Part shown: positions 9,255-17,767 of the stretch, one piece after another | How positions within the stretch are numbered: position 1 is the first letter of the stretch | Layout of the letters: each line of letters starts with the position of its first letter | Origin: Mycobacterium dioxanotrophicus | GTDB lineage: Bacteria > Actinomycetota > Actinomycetes > Mycobacteriales > Mycobacteriaceae | DNA: 64,000 nt | Direction of reading: 5' to 3' | Assembly (NCBI RefSeq): GCF_002157835.1 | Contig: NZ_CP020809.1 | Coordinates: forward strand, 3,100,001 to 3,164,000 | Notes under the pieces: generated by a model | What the model saw: only the letters and a program-made list of their open reading frames with translations | What the model was told of the DNA's origin: nothing | Databases searched by the model: none | Program-made: the position numbers and the translations under genes

Positions 9255-9689
9255 ATGAAAGACACCGATTTCGACCAGATCTTCCCGCTCGGGGAGCCCA
9301 ATGACGCCTACGCCCAGTACTTCATCGGGCAGAGCTACCTGGCTTCACTGGCCTCCGGGAGCGTTCCCGTGAGCAACGTGTCCTTCGAGCCTGGCTGCCG
9401 CAACAACTGGCACATCCACCACGGCACCGGAGTCGGTGGTGACCAGATCCTGTTGTGCACGGCGGGCAGCGGCTGGTACCAGGCCGACGGCGCCGACCCC
9501 GTCAGCTTGGAGCCGGGAACGGTAATCCGCGTCCCGGCGGGCACGAAGCACTGGCACGGCGCGAAGGCCGACTCGTGGTTCTCCCACGTCGCCTTCATCA
9601 CCCCCGGCGAAGACGTCAGCAACGAGTGGCTCGAGCCTGTCACCGACGAGGCGTATGGCCGGCTGCCGAAGACTGGAGAGAACGCATGA
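9255..9689 (+). CDS. cupin-domain protein
   Basis: 144 residues with a single cupin barrel. Metal ligands are visible: NNWHIHHGTGVGGDQ (two to three His) in motif 1, and GTVIRVPAGTKHWHGA in motif 2. Proteins of this type sit with CMD and aldo/keto reductase genes and may be isomerases or lactone-processing enzymes. It overlaps the next gene by 4 bases (ATGA), showing translational coupling. Confidence 0.88.
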   Translation: MKDTDFDQIFPLGEPNDAYAQYFIGQSYLASLASGSVPVSNVSFEPGCRNNWHIHHGTGVGGDQILLCTAGSGWYQADGADPVSLEPGTVIRVPAGTKHWHGAKADSWFSHVAFITPGEDVSNEWLEPVTDEAYGRLPKTGENA

Positions 9690-10543
9690 GCATCCTGACT
9701 GAGACCTACACCCTGTCCAACGGCGTCGAGATCCCGAAGCTGGGTCTGGGGACCTGGTTTATCGCCGACGACAAGGCCGCCGAGGCGGTGCGGGACGCCG
9801 TTGAGATCGGCTACCGCAACATCGATACCGCCCAGGCTTATGGCAACGAACGCGGCGTCGGCGAGGGCGTCCGCACCTCGGGCATCCCGCGGGAGGACCT
9901 GTTCGTTTCGACGAAACTGGCCGCCGAGATCAAGGACTACCACCAGGCCGTCGCCGCGATCGACGGGTCGCTGGAGAAGCTCGGGCTCGAGTACGTCGAC
10001 CTGATGCTCATCCACAGCCCGCAGCCGTGGAACGACTTCCGTGGCGGGGACTACGCCGAGGGCAACCGCCAGGCCTGGCGCGCGCTCGAGGATGCCCACA
10101 ATGCGGGCAAACTCCGCGCGATCGGAGTATCGAACTTCGAGCAACAGGACCTGGAGAACATTCTGTCCGGCGGCACCGTCACGCCTCACGTGAACCAGCT
10201 GCTCGTGCACGCGGGTAACACCCCGACCGACCTCCTGGCGTACTGCGACAGCAGGAATATCCGCGTCGAGGCGTATTCGCCGATCGCACACGGGGAGATC
10301 TTCAAGAATGCCGACGTCGCAGCGATGGCCGAGAAGTACGGCGTGAGCGTGCCGCAGCTGTGCATCCGCTACACGCTGCAGCTGGGCACCGTGTCGTTGC
10401 CGAAGACCGCCAATCCCGAGCACATGCGCGCCAACGCGCAGGTCGACTTTGTCATCTCAGATGAGGACATGACCGCACTGCGCAATCTGCACGCCCGGGA
10501 CTACGGCGACGCCAGCGTGTTCCCCGTCTACAGCGGCAAGTAG
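9686..10543 (+). CDS. aldo/keto reductase (2,5-diketogluconate reductase-like)
   Basis: 285 residues. DTAQAYGNERGVGEG carries Asp and Tyr, LFVSTKLA the Lys, and MLIHSPQPW the His of the tetrad; GVSNFEQQDLE and the C-terminal SLPKTANPEHM are typical of the AKR5 group. It belongs to a different AKR branch from the gene at 8246, so the operon probably uses two distinct carbonyl substrates or two steps. Start ATG 9686 overlaps the cupin stop. Confidence 0.92.
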   Translation: MSILTETYTLSNGVEIPKLGLGTWFIADDKAAEAVRDAVEIGYRNIDTAQAYGNERGVGEGVRTSGIPREDLFVSTKLAAEIKDYHQAVAAIDGSLEKLGLEYVDLMLIHSPQPWNDFRGGDYAEGNRQAWRALEDAHNAGKLRAIGVSNFEQQDLENILSGGTVTPHVNQLLVHAGNTPTDLLAYCDSRNIRVEAYSPIAHGEIFKNADVAAMAEKYGVSVPQLCIRYTLQLGTVSLPKTANPEHMRANAQVDFVISDEDMTALRNLHARDYGDASVFPVYSGK

Positions 10544-10636
10544 CCAGATCGCACCGGCACCAACCTGTTCCCGGCCACGCGGCGCGGATGACGCGGGTCC
10601 ACTGCCCGGCGAACCGAAGAACGAAAGGAGAACACG

Positions 10637-11491
10637 ATGAACGACAACCGAGTCGTCATCATCACCGGGGCCGCACGAGGCATCGGCCGGGCGACCGCGG
10701 TGGCCTTCGCCAAGGCCGGATACCGGGTCGCCGGTGCCGATATCGCGGCGCTCGCCAGCTCCGCGATGGACTATGCGCCGGCCACGCCCGCGGATCTCGC
10801 ACGGACCGGGGAACTCGTGGAGGAAGCGGGCGGGCAGTGGCTGCCCGTGGTGTTCGATCAGCGCGAGATGTCCGCCGTGCGTGAAGGATTCGCGAAGGTC
10901 GTGGACCGCTTCGGCGGTGTCGACGTGGTGTTCGCCAACGCCGGCGTCCAGGGCTTTGCCCCGCTGCTGGAGATGAGCGACGAGCTTTGGCACGACCAGA
11001 TCGACATCAATCTCACCGGCACCGCCAACGTCTTGCGGGTCGCCGCGCCGCTGCTGATCGAGCGCGGCGGCGGGCGCATCATCATCACCTCGTCCACTCA
11101 GGGCCAGCACGGAACCCTCGACGGCAGTGGATATTCGGCATCGAAGTGGGGGCTGTTCGGGCTGATGAAGTCGGCGGCGTTGGAACTCGGGCAGTACGGG
11201 ATCACGGTCAACGCGCTGGTTCCCGGGCTCATCAACACCGCGCTCACCCGACATGAGGACCGCTACGCCCAGATCATCCGCAGCGGGGGGAATGAACCTA
11301 CCGGCGACGTGGAAAAGGACGAGCAGACCGCGGCAGCCGCGCAGCGCAAGAAGCTACCGCTCGGCGTGCCGTGGGTGGAACCCGAGGACGTCGCACCGCT
11401 GGTCGTGTTCCTCGCCTCGGAAGCGGCGCGGATGGTCACCGGCACCAGTTTCTCGGCCACCGCAGGAGACAGCGCCAACATCACCGCGTAG
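10637..11491 (+). CDS. short-chain dehydrogenase/reductase
   Basis: 284 residues. The Rossmann motif TGAARGIGRATA is at residues 11-22, NAG at about 98, and the catalytic pair YSASK near 166-170. Between strand 2 and helix C there is an insertion (DYAPATPADLARTGELVEEA) like that of the mycofactocin-associated SDR family, whose NAD is held non-exchangeably. Assignment to that subfamily is only an inference, because no mycofactocin genes are here. It follows the AKR gene by 93 bases and has a strong ribosome binding site (GAAAGGAG). Confidence 0.9.
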   Translation: MNDNRVVIITGAARGIGRATAVAFAKAGYRVAGADIAALASSAMDYAPATPADLARTGELVEEAGGQWLPVVFDQREMSAVREGFAKVVDRFGGVDVVFANAGVQGFAPLLEMSDELWHDQIDINLTGTANVLRVAAPLLIERGGGRIIITSSTQGQHGTLDGSGYSASKWGLFGLMKSAALELGQYGITVNALVPGLINTALTRHEDRYAQIIRSGGNEPTGDVEKDEQTAAAAQRKKLPLGVPWVEPEDVAPLVVFLASEAARMVTGTSFSATAGDSANITA

Positions 11492-11541
11492 GAAACCCGG
11501 GCGCACCGCAGAGCCTGGGGGAGACTCCGAGAGTCGGCGAC

Positions 11542-12207
11542 TCAGGAATTGACCTGTGGACGTCTGCGCCGCAGCAGGGCGACCACAACCGCGGCGATGA
11601 TGCTCAGCCCGACCAGGCCACCGCCGACGATGATGCCCGCGACGCCGCCGAAAATCCCACCCGCGCCGGGACTTTCGCCGATGCGGAAACGGTCGGACGC
11701 TTCGCCGGTGCATCGAATGTCGTAATTCCCGGACTCTTTGGCGCTGACGGTGAGCACGGCTTGCCAGCCGTTGAGGATCAACGTGCCCTGGTAGGTGTCG
11801 ACGGCGGTACCACCGGAGTGGTCCCGGAACTGGCAGCGGACCGTATGGTCAGCGGACTGGGTGTGCACGAATACGGTCTGGCTGACCCCGGGCTCAAGGG
11901 AGACGGTGGTGGACCCTCCGCTGTGGAACTCGTTGCCGGGCAGGGAGTTCGCGGTACGTAGGAGCAGCCCAATGCCTGTTGCGAGAAGGACGATCCCGAC
12001 CAGGGCGAGCCCCGCGGCGATGGCGTACCACAGTCCCCGTGGTGGGCGCTTGGCCGGCGAGTTCGGGGGAGTCGGCCATGGGTTGGCAGACGGTGGGATG
12101 CCCTGACCGGGAACAGTTCCTGGGTTGGGCGGCTGTGCCTGCCACGGCTGGGCGTGTCCGCCGTAGCCCGAGTCATTTCCGTACGGCAAAGGCTCACCGG
12201 GCGTCAT
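11542..12207 (-). CDS. proline-rich membrane protein
   Basis: 221 residues. The first 55 are Pro/Gly/Gln-rich (cytoplasmic, disordered). A membrane helix follows (WYAIAAGLALVGIVLLATGI), then an extracytoplasmic domain of about 100 residues with two cysteines (VRCQF and IRCTG), which could form a disulfide. A second helix (GIIVGGGLVGLSIIAAVVVA) precedes the tail RRRRP. This Pro-rich/TM/beta-domain/TM plan is common among mycobacterial envelope proteins of unknown function. Confidence 0.8.
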   Translation of the reverse strand: MTPGEPLPYGNDSGYGGHAQPWQAQPPNPGTVPGQGIPPSANPWPTPPNSPAKRPPRGLWYAIAAGLALVGIVLLATGIGLLLRTANSLPGNEFHSGGSTTVSLEPGVSQTVFVHTQSADHTVRCQFRDHSGGTAVDTYQGTLILNGWQAVLTVSAKESGNYDIRCTGEASDRFRIGESPGAGGIFGGVAGIIVGGGLVGLSIIAAVVVALLRRRRPQVNS

Positions 12208-12369
12208 TGTCTGAGCCTAAACGAGACGAATTGGGTGCCTGCGCACCAATTCATTCACGGGCCGCGCGGACCGGTCGGAGCTGCGGTCCGCTTCAGTTGG
12301 GCGCCGCGAGCGTACACAGCACCGCCCGGTGAAACTTCTTCGCTTATCGCAGGATTAGCCGATGGGCCG

Positions 12370-13572
12370 TTACCGCTGCAGCGCCGACGGTTCGGGAGTG
12401 GGTTCCGGCGCCGGCCTGAGCAATCGGTGTGCGATCACGCCGATCACCAGCGCCCAGAACGCCGCGCCGATACCGGCGACCGTCGTGCCTGAGGCGGCGA
12501 CGACAAGCGTCATCGCAGCGGGGACTCGCGCCGACTCGTCGGACATGGCTCCCGCGCAGGCGCCGGCGAACGCATTGAGCAGCGCCACACCGGCGACGGC
12601 CTGCACGACACCGACGGGCGCCGCGAGCACAGCCGCGGTCAGTCCGGTGGAGACCAGGCCGAGTCCGCAGTACACCGCCCCGGTCGTGAACCCGGAGATC
12701 CAGCGGCGCCGGGGATTCGGGTCGGCGTCCGGTGCGGCTGCCAACGCGGCGCTGATCGCGGCCAGGTTGACGGCGTGTCCGCCGAACGGGGTCGCGAGCA
12801 GGGAACCGATGCCGGTCACCGTCAGCGCAGGCCGCCAGGGGACGTGGTAACCGAAGCCTGCCATGACCGCGACGCCGGGGATGTTCTGCGCTGCCATGGT
12901 CACGATGTACAGCGGCAGAGCGATGCCGGTGAGAGCCTGCAGAGTCAGGCTCGGCGCTGTGATCTGCAGGTGCGGGATCCATGCAGTGGCCGCGGGGAGG
13001 CTGTGGCTCCGGACCAGGTTCACCGCGATCACCACCAGGGCGGCGCCGAACGCGGCCGGTACCGCCCAGCGGGGTCGGAGGGCGACGACGATGAGCCACA
13101 CCACCAGCACCGGCGCTATCGCACCCGGATTGTGAGCCAGCGCGGTAACCGGGGCGACGCACAGCGGTAGCAGCACCCCCGCGAGCATCGCCTGTGCGAT
13201 GGGGTTGGGAATGCGGGTGACCAGGCGGGCGAGCGCCGGCCAGAGACCTGTCGCCAACAGCAACACCGCCGTGAGCGCGAACGCGCCGACGGCGGCGGGC
13301 CACCCGCCGGCCACCGCGCCGGTCGTGATCAGCAGCGCCGCGCCGGGCGTCGACCACGCGCTGGTGATCGGCATCCGGAACCGCGACGACAGCAGCATCG
13401 ACGCCGCGCCCATCGCCAGACTGACCGCGACCAGACCCGAGGCCGCCTGCGCGGGATTCGCACCCGCCGCCCGCAATCCCGCGAGCACCACGGCGAACGA
13501 GGAGGTGAAGCCGACCAGCGCACACACCACCCCCGCGCTGATGGGGACCGCCTTCGAGACGTCCTGTTCCAT
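12370..13572 (-). CDS. benE: BenE-family benzoate/H+ symporter
   Basis: 400 residues with about 11-12 membrane helices. ITSAWSTPGAALLI near residue 70, IPNPIAQAMLAGVLLPLC, and GGHAVNLAAISAALA in the C-terminal half are characteristic of BenE. The family imports benzoate with protons. No ben or cat degradation genes are in the window, so the substrate may be another aromatic acid. Start ATG 13572 fits the divergent promoter shared with the XRE-cupin regulator at 13628. Confidence 0.88.
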   Translation of the reverse strand: MEQDVSKAVPISAGVVCALVGFTSSFAVVLAGLRAAGANPAQAASGLVAVSLAMGAASMLLSSRFRMPITSAWSTPGAALLITTGAVAGGWPAAVGAFALTAVLLLATGLWPALARLVTRIPNPIAQAMLAGVLLPLCVAPVTALAHNPGAIAPVLVVWLIVVALRPRWAVPAAFGAALVVIAVNLVRSHSLPAATAWIPHLQITAPSLTLQALTGIALPLYIVTMAAQNIPGVAVMAGFGYHVPWRPALTVTGIGSLLATPFGGHAVNLAAISAALAAAPDADPNPRRRWISGFTTGAVYCGLGLVSTGLTAAVLAAPVGVVQAVAGVALLNAFAGACAGAMSDESARVPAAMTLVVAASGTTVAGIGAAFWALVIGVIAHRLLRPAPEPTPEPSALQR

Positions 13573-13579
13573 GCGCACC

Positions 13580-13616
13580 TCCGTTCTGATTACGGAACGT
13601 TCTGTAGACGGAACGT
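13580..13616. promoter_or_regulatory. operator repeats between benE and its regulator
   Basis: Three related half-sites occur in 37 bases: CCGTTC, then ACGGAACGT at 13592-13600 and again at 13608-13616. They build overlapping palindromes, ACGGAACGTTCTGT and ACGTTC-N8-GAACGT. They lie between two divergent start codons only 56 bases apart and are probably bound by the XRE-cupin protein to control both genes. Confidence 0.6.
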
Positions 13617-13627
13617 AGCATGAGGAA

Positions 13628-14143
13628 ATGTATGCCGAAGAGGTCGGTCGCCGGTTGCGGGAGCTACGGGTCGAACGCGGTCTGAGTCTGTCCGAACTCG
13701 CCCGCCGGGCGGGAGTCGGCAAGGGGTCGTTGTCCGAGATCGAGTCGGGCGGTCGCAATCCAACGGTCGAGACCCTCTACGCGCTGTGCGAACCGCTCGA
13801 TGTGCCACTGACCGCGCTGGTCGGCGAGTCCCCGGGTGTGCACTCGGCCTCCGGCGGCGGGATGCGCACGGTGCTGCTGTCGGTGCGGCACCTGCCGCGG
13901 GTGACCGTCGAGGTATTCCGCCTGGAGTTCCCCGAGGGGGCCGAGCACATCTCACCGTCGCACGGGCCGGGTGTCCGCGAGCACCTCACGGTGGTCGACG
14001 GCAAGGTGCTGGCCGGCCCGGTCGGCCAGGAGAGCCTGATCGAGGAGGGGGCAACGGCGAGTTGGCTGAGCGATCGTCGCCATAGATTCGCGGCCCCGGA
14101 CGGTGCTGCAGAAGCGGTGGTGGTGATCACCACGCCGCGGTGA
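13628..14143 (+). CDS. XRE-cupin transcriptional regulator
   Basis: 171 residues. The N-terminal HTH (residues 5-60) has RRLRELRVERGLSLSELARR and KGSLSEIESGGRNPTVETLY. The C-terminal cupin (residues 80-170) likely binds a small effector (HISPSHGPGVREHLTVVDGK). Such regulators usually repress a neighbouring transporter or catabolic gene. It is divergent from benE over a repeat-containing operator region. Confidence 0.9.
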   Translation: MYAEEVGRRLRELRVERGLSLSELARRAGVGKGSLSEIESGGRNPTVETLYALCEPLDVPLTALVGESPGVHSASGGGMRTVLLSVRHLPRVTVEVFRLEFPEGAEHISPSHGPGVREHLTVVDGKVLAGPVGQESLIEEGATASWLSDRRHRFAAPDGAAEAVVVITTPR

Positions 14144-14257
14144 CGGTCGGTTCGGGTCGCACGTAGGCTGGGCGACAGTTCCGCTATTTGCCTTTCGAGT
14201 CGCACTCACTCGTCGAACAGGGCCGACTTGGCCTGCGCGGCTTGCTAATCTGCCAAG

Positions 14258-14509
14258 ATGCTCAAGTCAGTGACAATAGGCGCGGTGGTTGCTGTGTTGA
14301 CGATGGTCGCCGCTGGTTCCGCGAGCGCTGATCCGGCAAACCCTGACCCGTTCGACCCTGCCGATTGCATTGGCAATGCCAATGCCATCTGCAACGTCGG
14401 CCCCTACGGACCGAACAGCTTGACGAATCCGGCGAATCCGATGAGCCCACTGAATCCGGACAATCCAGCCAACCCCATGAACCCGATGAACGGGATGGGC
14501 CAACCCTGA
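14258..14509 (+). CDS. small secreted Asn-Pro-rich protein
   Basis: 83 residues. A clear Sec signal peptide ends at AGSASADP; the mature part of about 57 residues is built from NP, NPM and NPDNP repeats, with two cysteines (DCIGNANAIC) likely to form a disulfide. Short exported proteins of this kind are frequent in mycobacteria; function unknown. It stands alone, downstream of the XRE-cupin gene. Confidence 0.7.
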   Translation: MLKSVTIGAVVAVLTMVAAGSASADPANPDPFDPADCIGNANAICNVGPYGPNSLTNPANPMSPLNPDNPANPMNPMNGMGQP

Positions 14510-14671
14510 CCCAACCGCGGGGGCAGCTGCATGCACCTGAACGCGGACGCATCCAGTCAATCCGCCGGCAACCCGCACGAAGGTGAGGACCCCGATCGCG
14601 CCCGCGCCGCGGTGAGTCCTCCGGCTCCGGCCCGGCTCGAACGGGCGGCCACCCTCACCAGTCGCGGGTAG

Positions 14672-14698
14672 GTCGCGCCCTTACCGGGTAGGCGCGAC
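14672..14698. other. stem-loop
   Basis: GTCGCGCC and GGCGCGAC form a perfect 8-bp stem around an 11-base loop. There is no T-run, so it may be a mycobacterial T-less terminator or an operator. It separates the secreted-protein gene from the gene remnant at 14699. Confidence 0.4.
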
Positions 14699-14953
14699 TT
14701 GGGCGGAGTCGAGGCCGGACCTTACGACCCGAAGTTGGCGGCGGCAAGCGGATTCTCGCGCGCGGCCGTGGCGCATGGCAGCGTGGTCGGCATGGATCTC
14801 GGGCACGCCGCCGAATTGCTCGGGTTGGAACCGGGCTGGCTGCCGCGTCATCTCGTGGCGTTCGGCTACCCCGCGCCGCGGCCACCCGCTCACGGGCGGT
14901 CTGCGGTGCCCGGTGGGCGCAAGGCGCTGAGCCAGATCTACCGAGACCAATAG
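14699..14953 (+). pseudogene. nitroreductase-family C-terminal remnant
   Basis: About 84 codons resemble only the last third of a nitroreductase: DLGHAAELLGLEPGWLP followed by HLVAFGYPAP matches the usual end of the FMN-binding fold (LGLPxxxRPVxLVPLGYP). There is no upstream FMN-binding N-terminus in any frame, and no credible start. It looks like a truncated gene. The family call is moderately sure. Confidence 0.4.
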
Positions 14954-15014
14954 TCGAGTCGCAGTGCTGGACATGGGATGACGAAAACTCAAGCACCACG
15001 GGGATTTCCACTGC

Positions 15015-15929
15015 TCAGCGTTTGCGAGGCCCGGCTGGGCGACCGCTGGCGATCGCCAACAGGGTCGACATCACCGCACGCGGCGTTGCGGACACCCGCC
15101 ACACCGCGCGCAGTCGTCGATGCAAGTCGACCCCGGTCACCGGAATCTCCACCAGCCGGCCGTCGCGCAGTTCCGCTGCCACCGCCAGTTCGCTGAGCAC
15201 CGCGGCGTGCGCGCCGGCGGCCACCATTACCTTGATCGCGGCGTTACTGCCAAGGCTCACCGACGCGGCGTGCGCTGCCAGCCCCACCTTCGCCAGGGCG
15301 TGCTCGAAGGTGTCGCGGGTACCCGCGCCGGGCTCACGGATGACCAGCTCCAGCGCCGCCAATTCGGTGGCCTCCACCGGTTTGCGGCGCCGGGTGAGCG
15401 GATGCCCCGGGGCCGCGACCAACGCCAGTCGGTCGGACCGGACCACCCGACTGGTGAGGCCCGCCGGCACCGTGGGGCCCTCGACGAACCCTAGGTCGGC
15501 GTCGTGGCCCAGCACTGCCGTGTTCACTCCGGCCGAATTCGCCACGGTCAGGTGCACCGGTTCGCCGGTGTGCACTCGGACCCGCGCGAGCCAGGCCGGC
15601 ATCAGGTATTCGGCGATGGTCTGGCTGCAAGCGACGCGGGCTGTGCGGTCCGCCCGCATCGCCGCGGCGCCGGTCAGCAGGTCCTCCATCGCGGCCACCG
15701 CGCCACGGGCCCAGTCGGTGACGGCGCGCCCCGCCGGCGTCAGTTCCGCGCCGCGGGTGCGGCGATCGAGCAGCTCGAGTCCGAGTCGGCGCTCGAGGTT
15801 GCGCAGCCGTGCCGAGGCGCTGGGCTGACTGATCAGTTCGGCGCGGGCGGCCGCCGAGATCGAGCCCGTGTCGGCAACCGTGATGAGCAATCGCAGTGCG
15901 TCGATTGACGGCGCCGGCCCCTGATCCAT
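15015..15929 (-). CDS. LysR-family regulator of the YeiH-type transporter
   Basis: 304 residues. The winged HTH is at residues 8-66 (LLITVADTGSISAAARAELI, then SARLRNLERRLGLELLDRRT); the effector domain starts near 90 (TARVACSQTIAEYLMPAWLA). Sequence and context resemble the CysB/CbbR-like YeiE branch, which accompanies YeiH transporters. It is divergent from the transporter with a 19-bp LysR-type box overlapping its own start, suggesting autoregulation. Confidence 0.92.
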   Translation of the reverse strand: MDQGPAPSIDALRLLITVADTGSISAAARAELISQPSASARLRNLERRLGLELLDRRTRGAELTPAGRAVTDWARGAVAAMEDLLTGAAAMRADRTARVACSQTIAEYLMPAWLARVRVHTGEPVHLTVANSAGVNTAVLGHDADLGFVEGPTVPAGLTSRVVRSDRLALVAAPGHPLTRRRKPVEATELAALELVIREPGAGTRDTFEHALAKVGLAAHAASVSLGSNAAIKVMVAAGAHAAVLSELAVAAELRDGRLVEIPVTGVDLHRRLRAVWRVSATPRAVMSTLLAIASGRPAGPRKR

Positions 15930-15944
15930 AGAGCAAGCCTATGG
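15926..15944. promoter_or_regulatory. LysR-type operator (T-N11-A)
   Basis: CCATAG-AGCAAGC-CTATGG is a perfect inverted repeat with the LysR T-N11-A core (ATAG-N7-CTAT). It covers the start codon of the LysR gene and lies 58 bases before the start of the divergent transporter. Confidence 0.6.
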
Positions 15945-16001
15945 GTAGATAGCCGTCCTCTGGGTACCGGTCGCATTTGTTTGGCGGGATCGTCGACAGA
16001 C

Positions 16002-17060
16002 ATGAGCACCACCTACATCGACGCGACCCCGAGTCGCACGCGCCGCCGGATCTTCAAGGCACTGCCCGGCGCGGCACTCGCCCTTGCGGTTGCCCTCGTC
16101 GCCATCGTGGTCGGTAAGGCGGTTCCGGTCCTCGGCGGACCCGTCGCCGCCGTTCTGATCGGCGTGGCGCTGGCCAGCTGGTTGCGCCCCGCCAAGCGGT
16201 GGCCGACGGTGCCGCATGGCCTGCGGCTCACCGGCGGGCTGGCGCTGCAGACCGCGGTGGTGCTGCTGGGGACCCAGATCTCGCTGCAGCAGGCCTGGCA
16301 GGTCGGCGGTTCGGCGCTGCCGGTGATGTGCGCGACGCTGGCCGCGGCCTTCGTCTGTGCCTGGCTGTTCGGTCGTTGGTTGGGCATCGACCACGACCTG
16401 CGCACCTTGATCGGCGTCGGCACGGCAATCTGCGGTGCCTCGGCGATCGCCGCGGTGACCCCGGTGCTCAAGCCCAAGCCGAGCGCCGTGGCGTATGCCC
16501 TGAGCACGATCTTTTTGTTCAACATCGCCGCCGTGCTCACGTTCCCGGTGCTCGGGCATCTGCTCGGTCTCGGTCAGCACACCTTCGGGGTGTTCGCCGG
16601 GACCGCGGTGAACGACACATCGTCGGTGGTCGCGGCCGCCGCGGTGTACGGCGACCAGGCAGCGCACACCGCCGTTGTGGTCAAGCTGACCCGCTCGCTC
16701 GCGATCATTCCGGTGGTCATGGTGGTCGGGGCGCTGGTGGCTCGCCGCGGTGGTAACGCCGGTTCCGGTGCGCATCGGCCGAGGGTGTGGAAGCTGGTGC
16801 CGTGGTTTCTCATCGGTTTTGTGGCGCTGGCGGCACTGAACTCGGTGTGGCCGCTGCCGCCGGTGATCCGGGTGCCGGGTGCGGAGTTCGCCGGTCTGCT
16901 GATCACCTGGGCGCTCGCCGCGATCGGGCTCTCGACCGATCTGAGCGCACTGCGCCGAACCGGCCTGAAGCCGGTGCTGCTGGGCGGGATGCTGTGGATG
17001 GTGGTGGCGGGCACCAGCCTCGCGGTGCAGTTCCTCACCACTGCGAGCCTTCAGGCCTGA
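16002..17060 (+). CDS. YeiH-family (UPF0324) putative sulfate exporter
   Basis: 352 residues with about 10 membrane helices. Family signatures: LQTAVVLLGTQISL, GVGTAICGASAIAAVTPVLK, and FAGTAVNDTSSVVAAA. The family is predicted to export sulfate or sulfonate-like anions, although direct evidence is limited. I start at ATG 16002; an upstream TTG at 15981 is possible. Controlled by the divergent LysR gene. Confidence 0.9.
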   Translation: MSTTYIDATPSRTRRRIFKALPGAALALAVALVAIVVGKAVPVLGGPVAAVLIGVALASWLRPAKRWPTVPHGLRLTGGLALQTAVVLLGTQISLQQAWQVGGSALPVMCATLAAAFVCAWLFGRWLGIDHDLRTLIGVGTAICGASAIAAVTPVLKPKPSAVAYALSTIFLFNIAAVLTFPVLGHLLGLGQHTFGVFAGTAVNDTSSVVAAAAVYGDQAAHTAVVVKLTRSLAIIPVVMVVGALVARRGGNAGSGAHRPRVWKLVPWFLIGFVALAALNSVWPLPPVIRVPGAEFAGLLITWALAAIGLSTDLSALRRTGLKPVLLGGMLWMVVAGTSLAVQFLTTASLQA

Positions 17061-17068
17061 TATGCGGG

Positions 17069-17548
17069 ATGGCTCAATGCGGTCGCCGGGTGGCCTACGG
17101 GTCGAAGGAGGCGCTGTTCCGGGAAGCCATCGAGCGCTACGAGCAGCAGGAAGGCGGATTGGCTGACCGTGCGTTGGCCGAGGAACCCACCGCCCGCCGT
17201 GCCATCGAACGGGTCTTACGTGAGGCAGTCGAGGTCTACACCGGCGATGGTTCACGAGGCTGCATGGTGGTCAGCGCGGCCACAAATTGTTCACCTGGCA
17301 ACGACGACGTCCGTCGATGGCTCGCCGAGCGCCGGCGCCGCCGCACCGATTCCCTCGTCGCGCGGCTGCGGGCCGCGGTGAGCGCTGGTGAACTGTCGGA
17401 CAGTATCGATGTTCAGGCGGTCGGGGACGCGTATGCCGCAGTGCTGCATGGGCTCTCGGTTCAGGCCCGCGACGGTGTCCCGCGCGACCGGCTTCTGGCG
17501 TTGATCGGGCCGGCGCTGTGCCTCATCGATTGTCACCAACCTGATTAG
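17069..17548 (+). pseudogene. TetR regulator lacking its DNA-binding domain
   Basis: The frame begins MAQCGRRVAYGSKEALFREA: it joins the TetR consensus only at the end of helix 4 (usually YAAFGSKEALF) and then continues through a complete C-terminal ligand domain (RGCMVVSAATNC, RRRRTDSLVARL, DAYAAVLHGLSVQARDG). The first 40-45 residues, which form the HTH, are missing, and the remnant starts 8 bases after the YeiH stop. A deletion fused the tail to this site. As written it cannot bind DNA. Confidence 0.7.
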
Positions 17549-17765
17549 CGATACGCCGCCACCGAATCACGTCCATGGCGGAGGCCAGGATCGCAATCGC
17601 TGCGAGTATGACACTCAGAACGCACCCCAGGCACGTCGCGAACAGACACTGTGCGGCCACTGCGCTGGCGAGCAGACCGAGCGTCATGCCTTGCCGGACA
17701 AGGAAAGCCCGCTCGCGCGCCAACGCGGTCGCATACTCGCATCCGGCCGCGGCCTCAGCCGGCAC
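17523..17765 (-). CDS. small two-helix membrane protein
   Basis: 80 residues from a GTG at 17765. After an amphipathic start (EYATALARERAFLVRQG) there are two adjacent hydrophobic segments (LGLLASAVAAQCLFATCLGC and VILAAIAILASAMDVI), giving a hairpin. It begins 2 bases after the stop of the upstream porin pseudogene, so it may be translationally coupled to it. Its 3' end overlaps the TetR remnant on the other strand by 26 bases. No family recognised. Confidence 0.4.
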   Translation of the reverse strand: MPAEAAAGCEYATALARERAFLVRQGMTLGLLASAVAAQCLFATCLGCVLSVILAAIAILASAMDVIRWRRIANQVGDNR

Positions 17766-17767
17766 CG

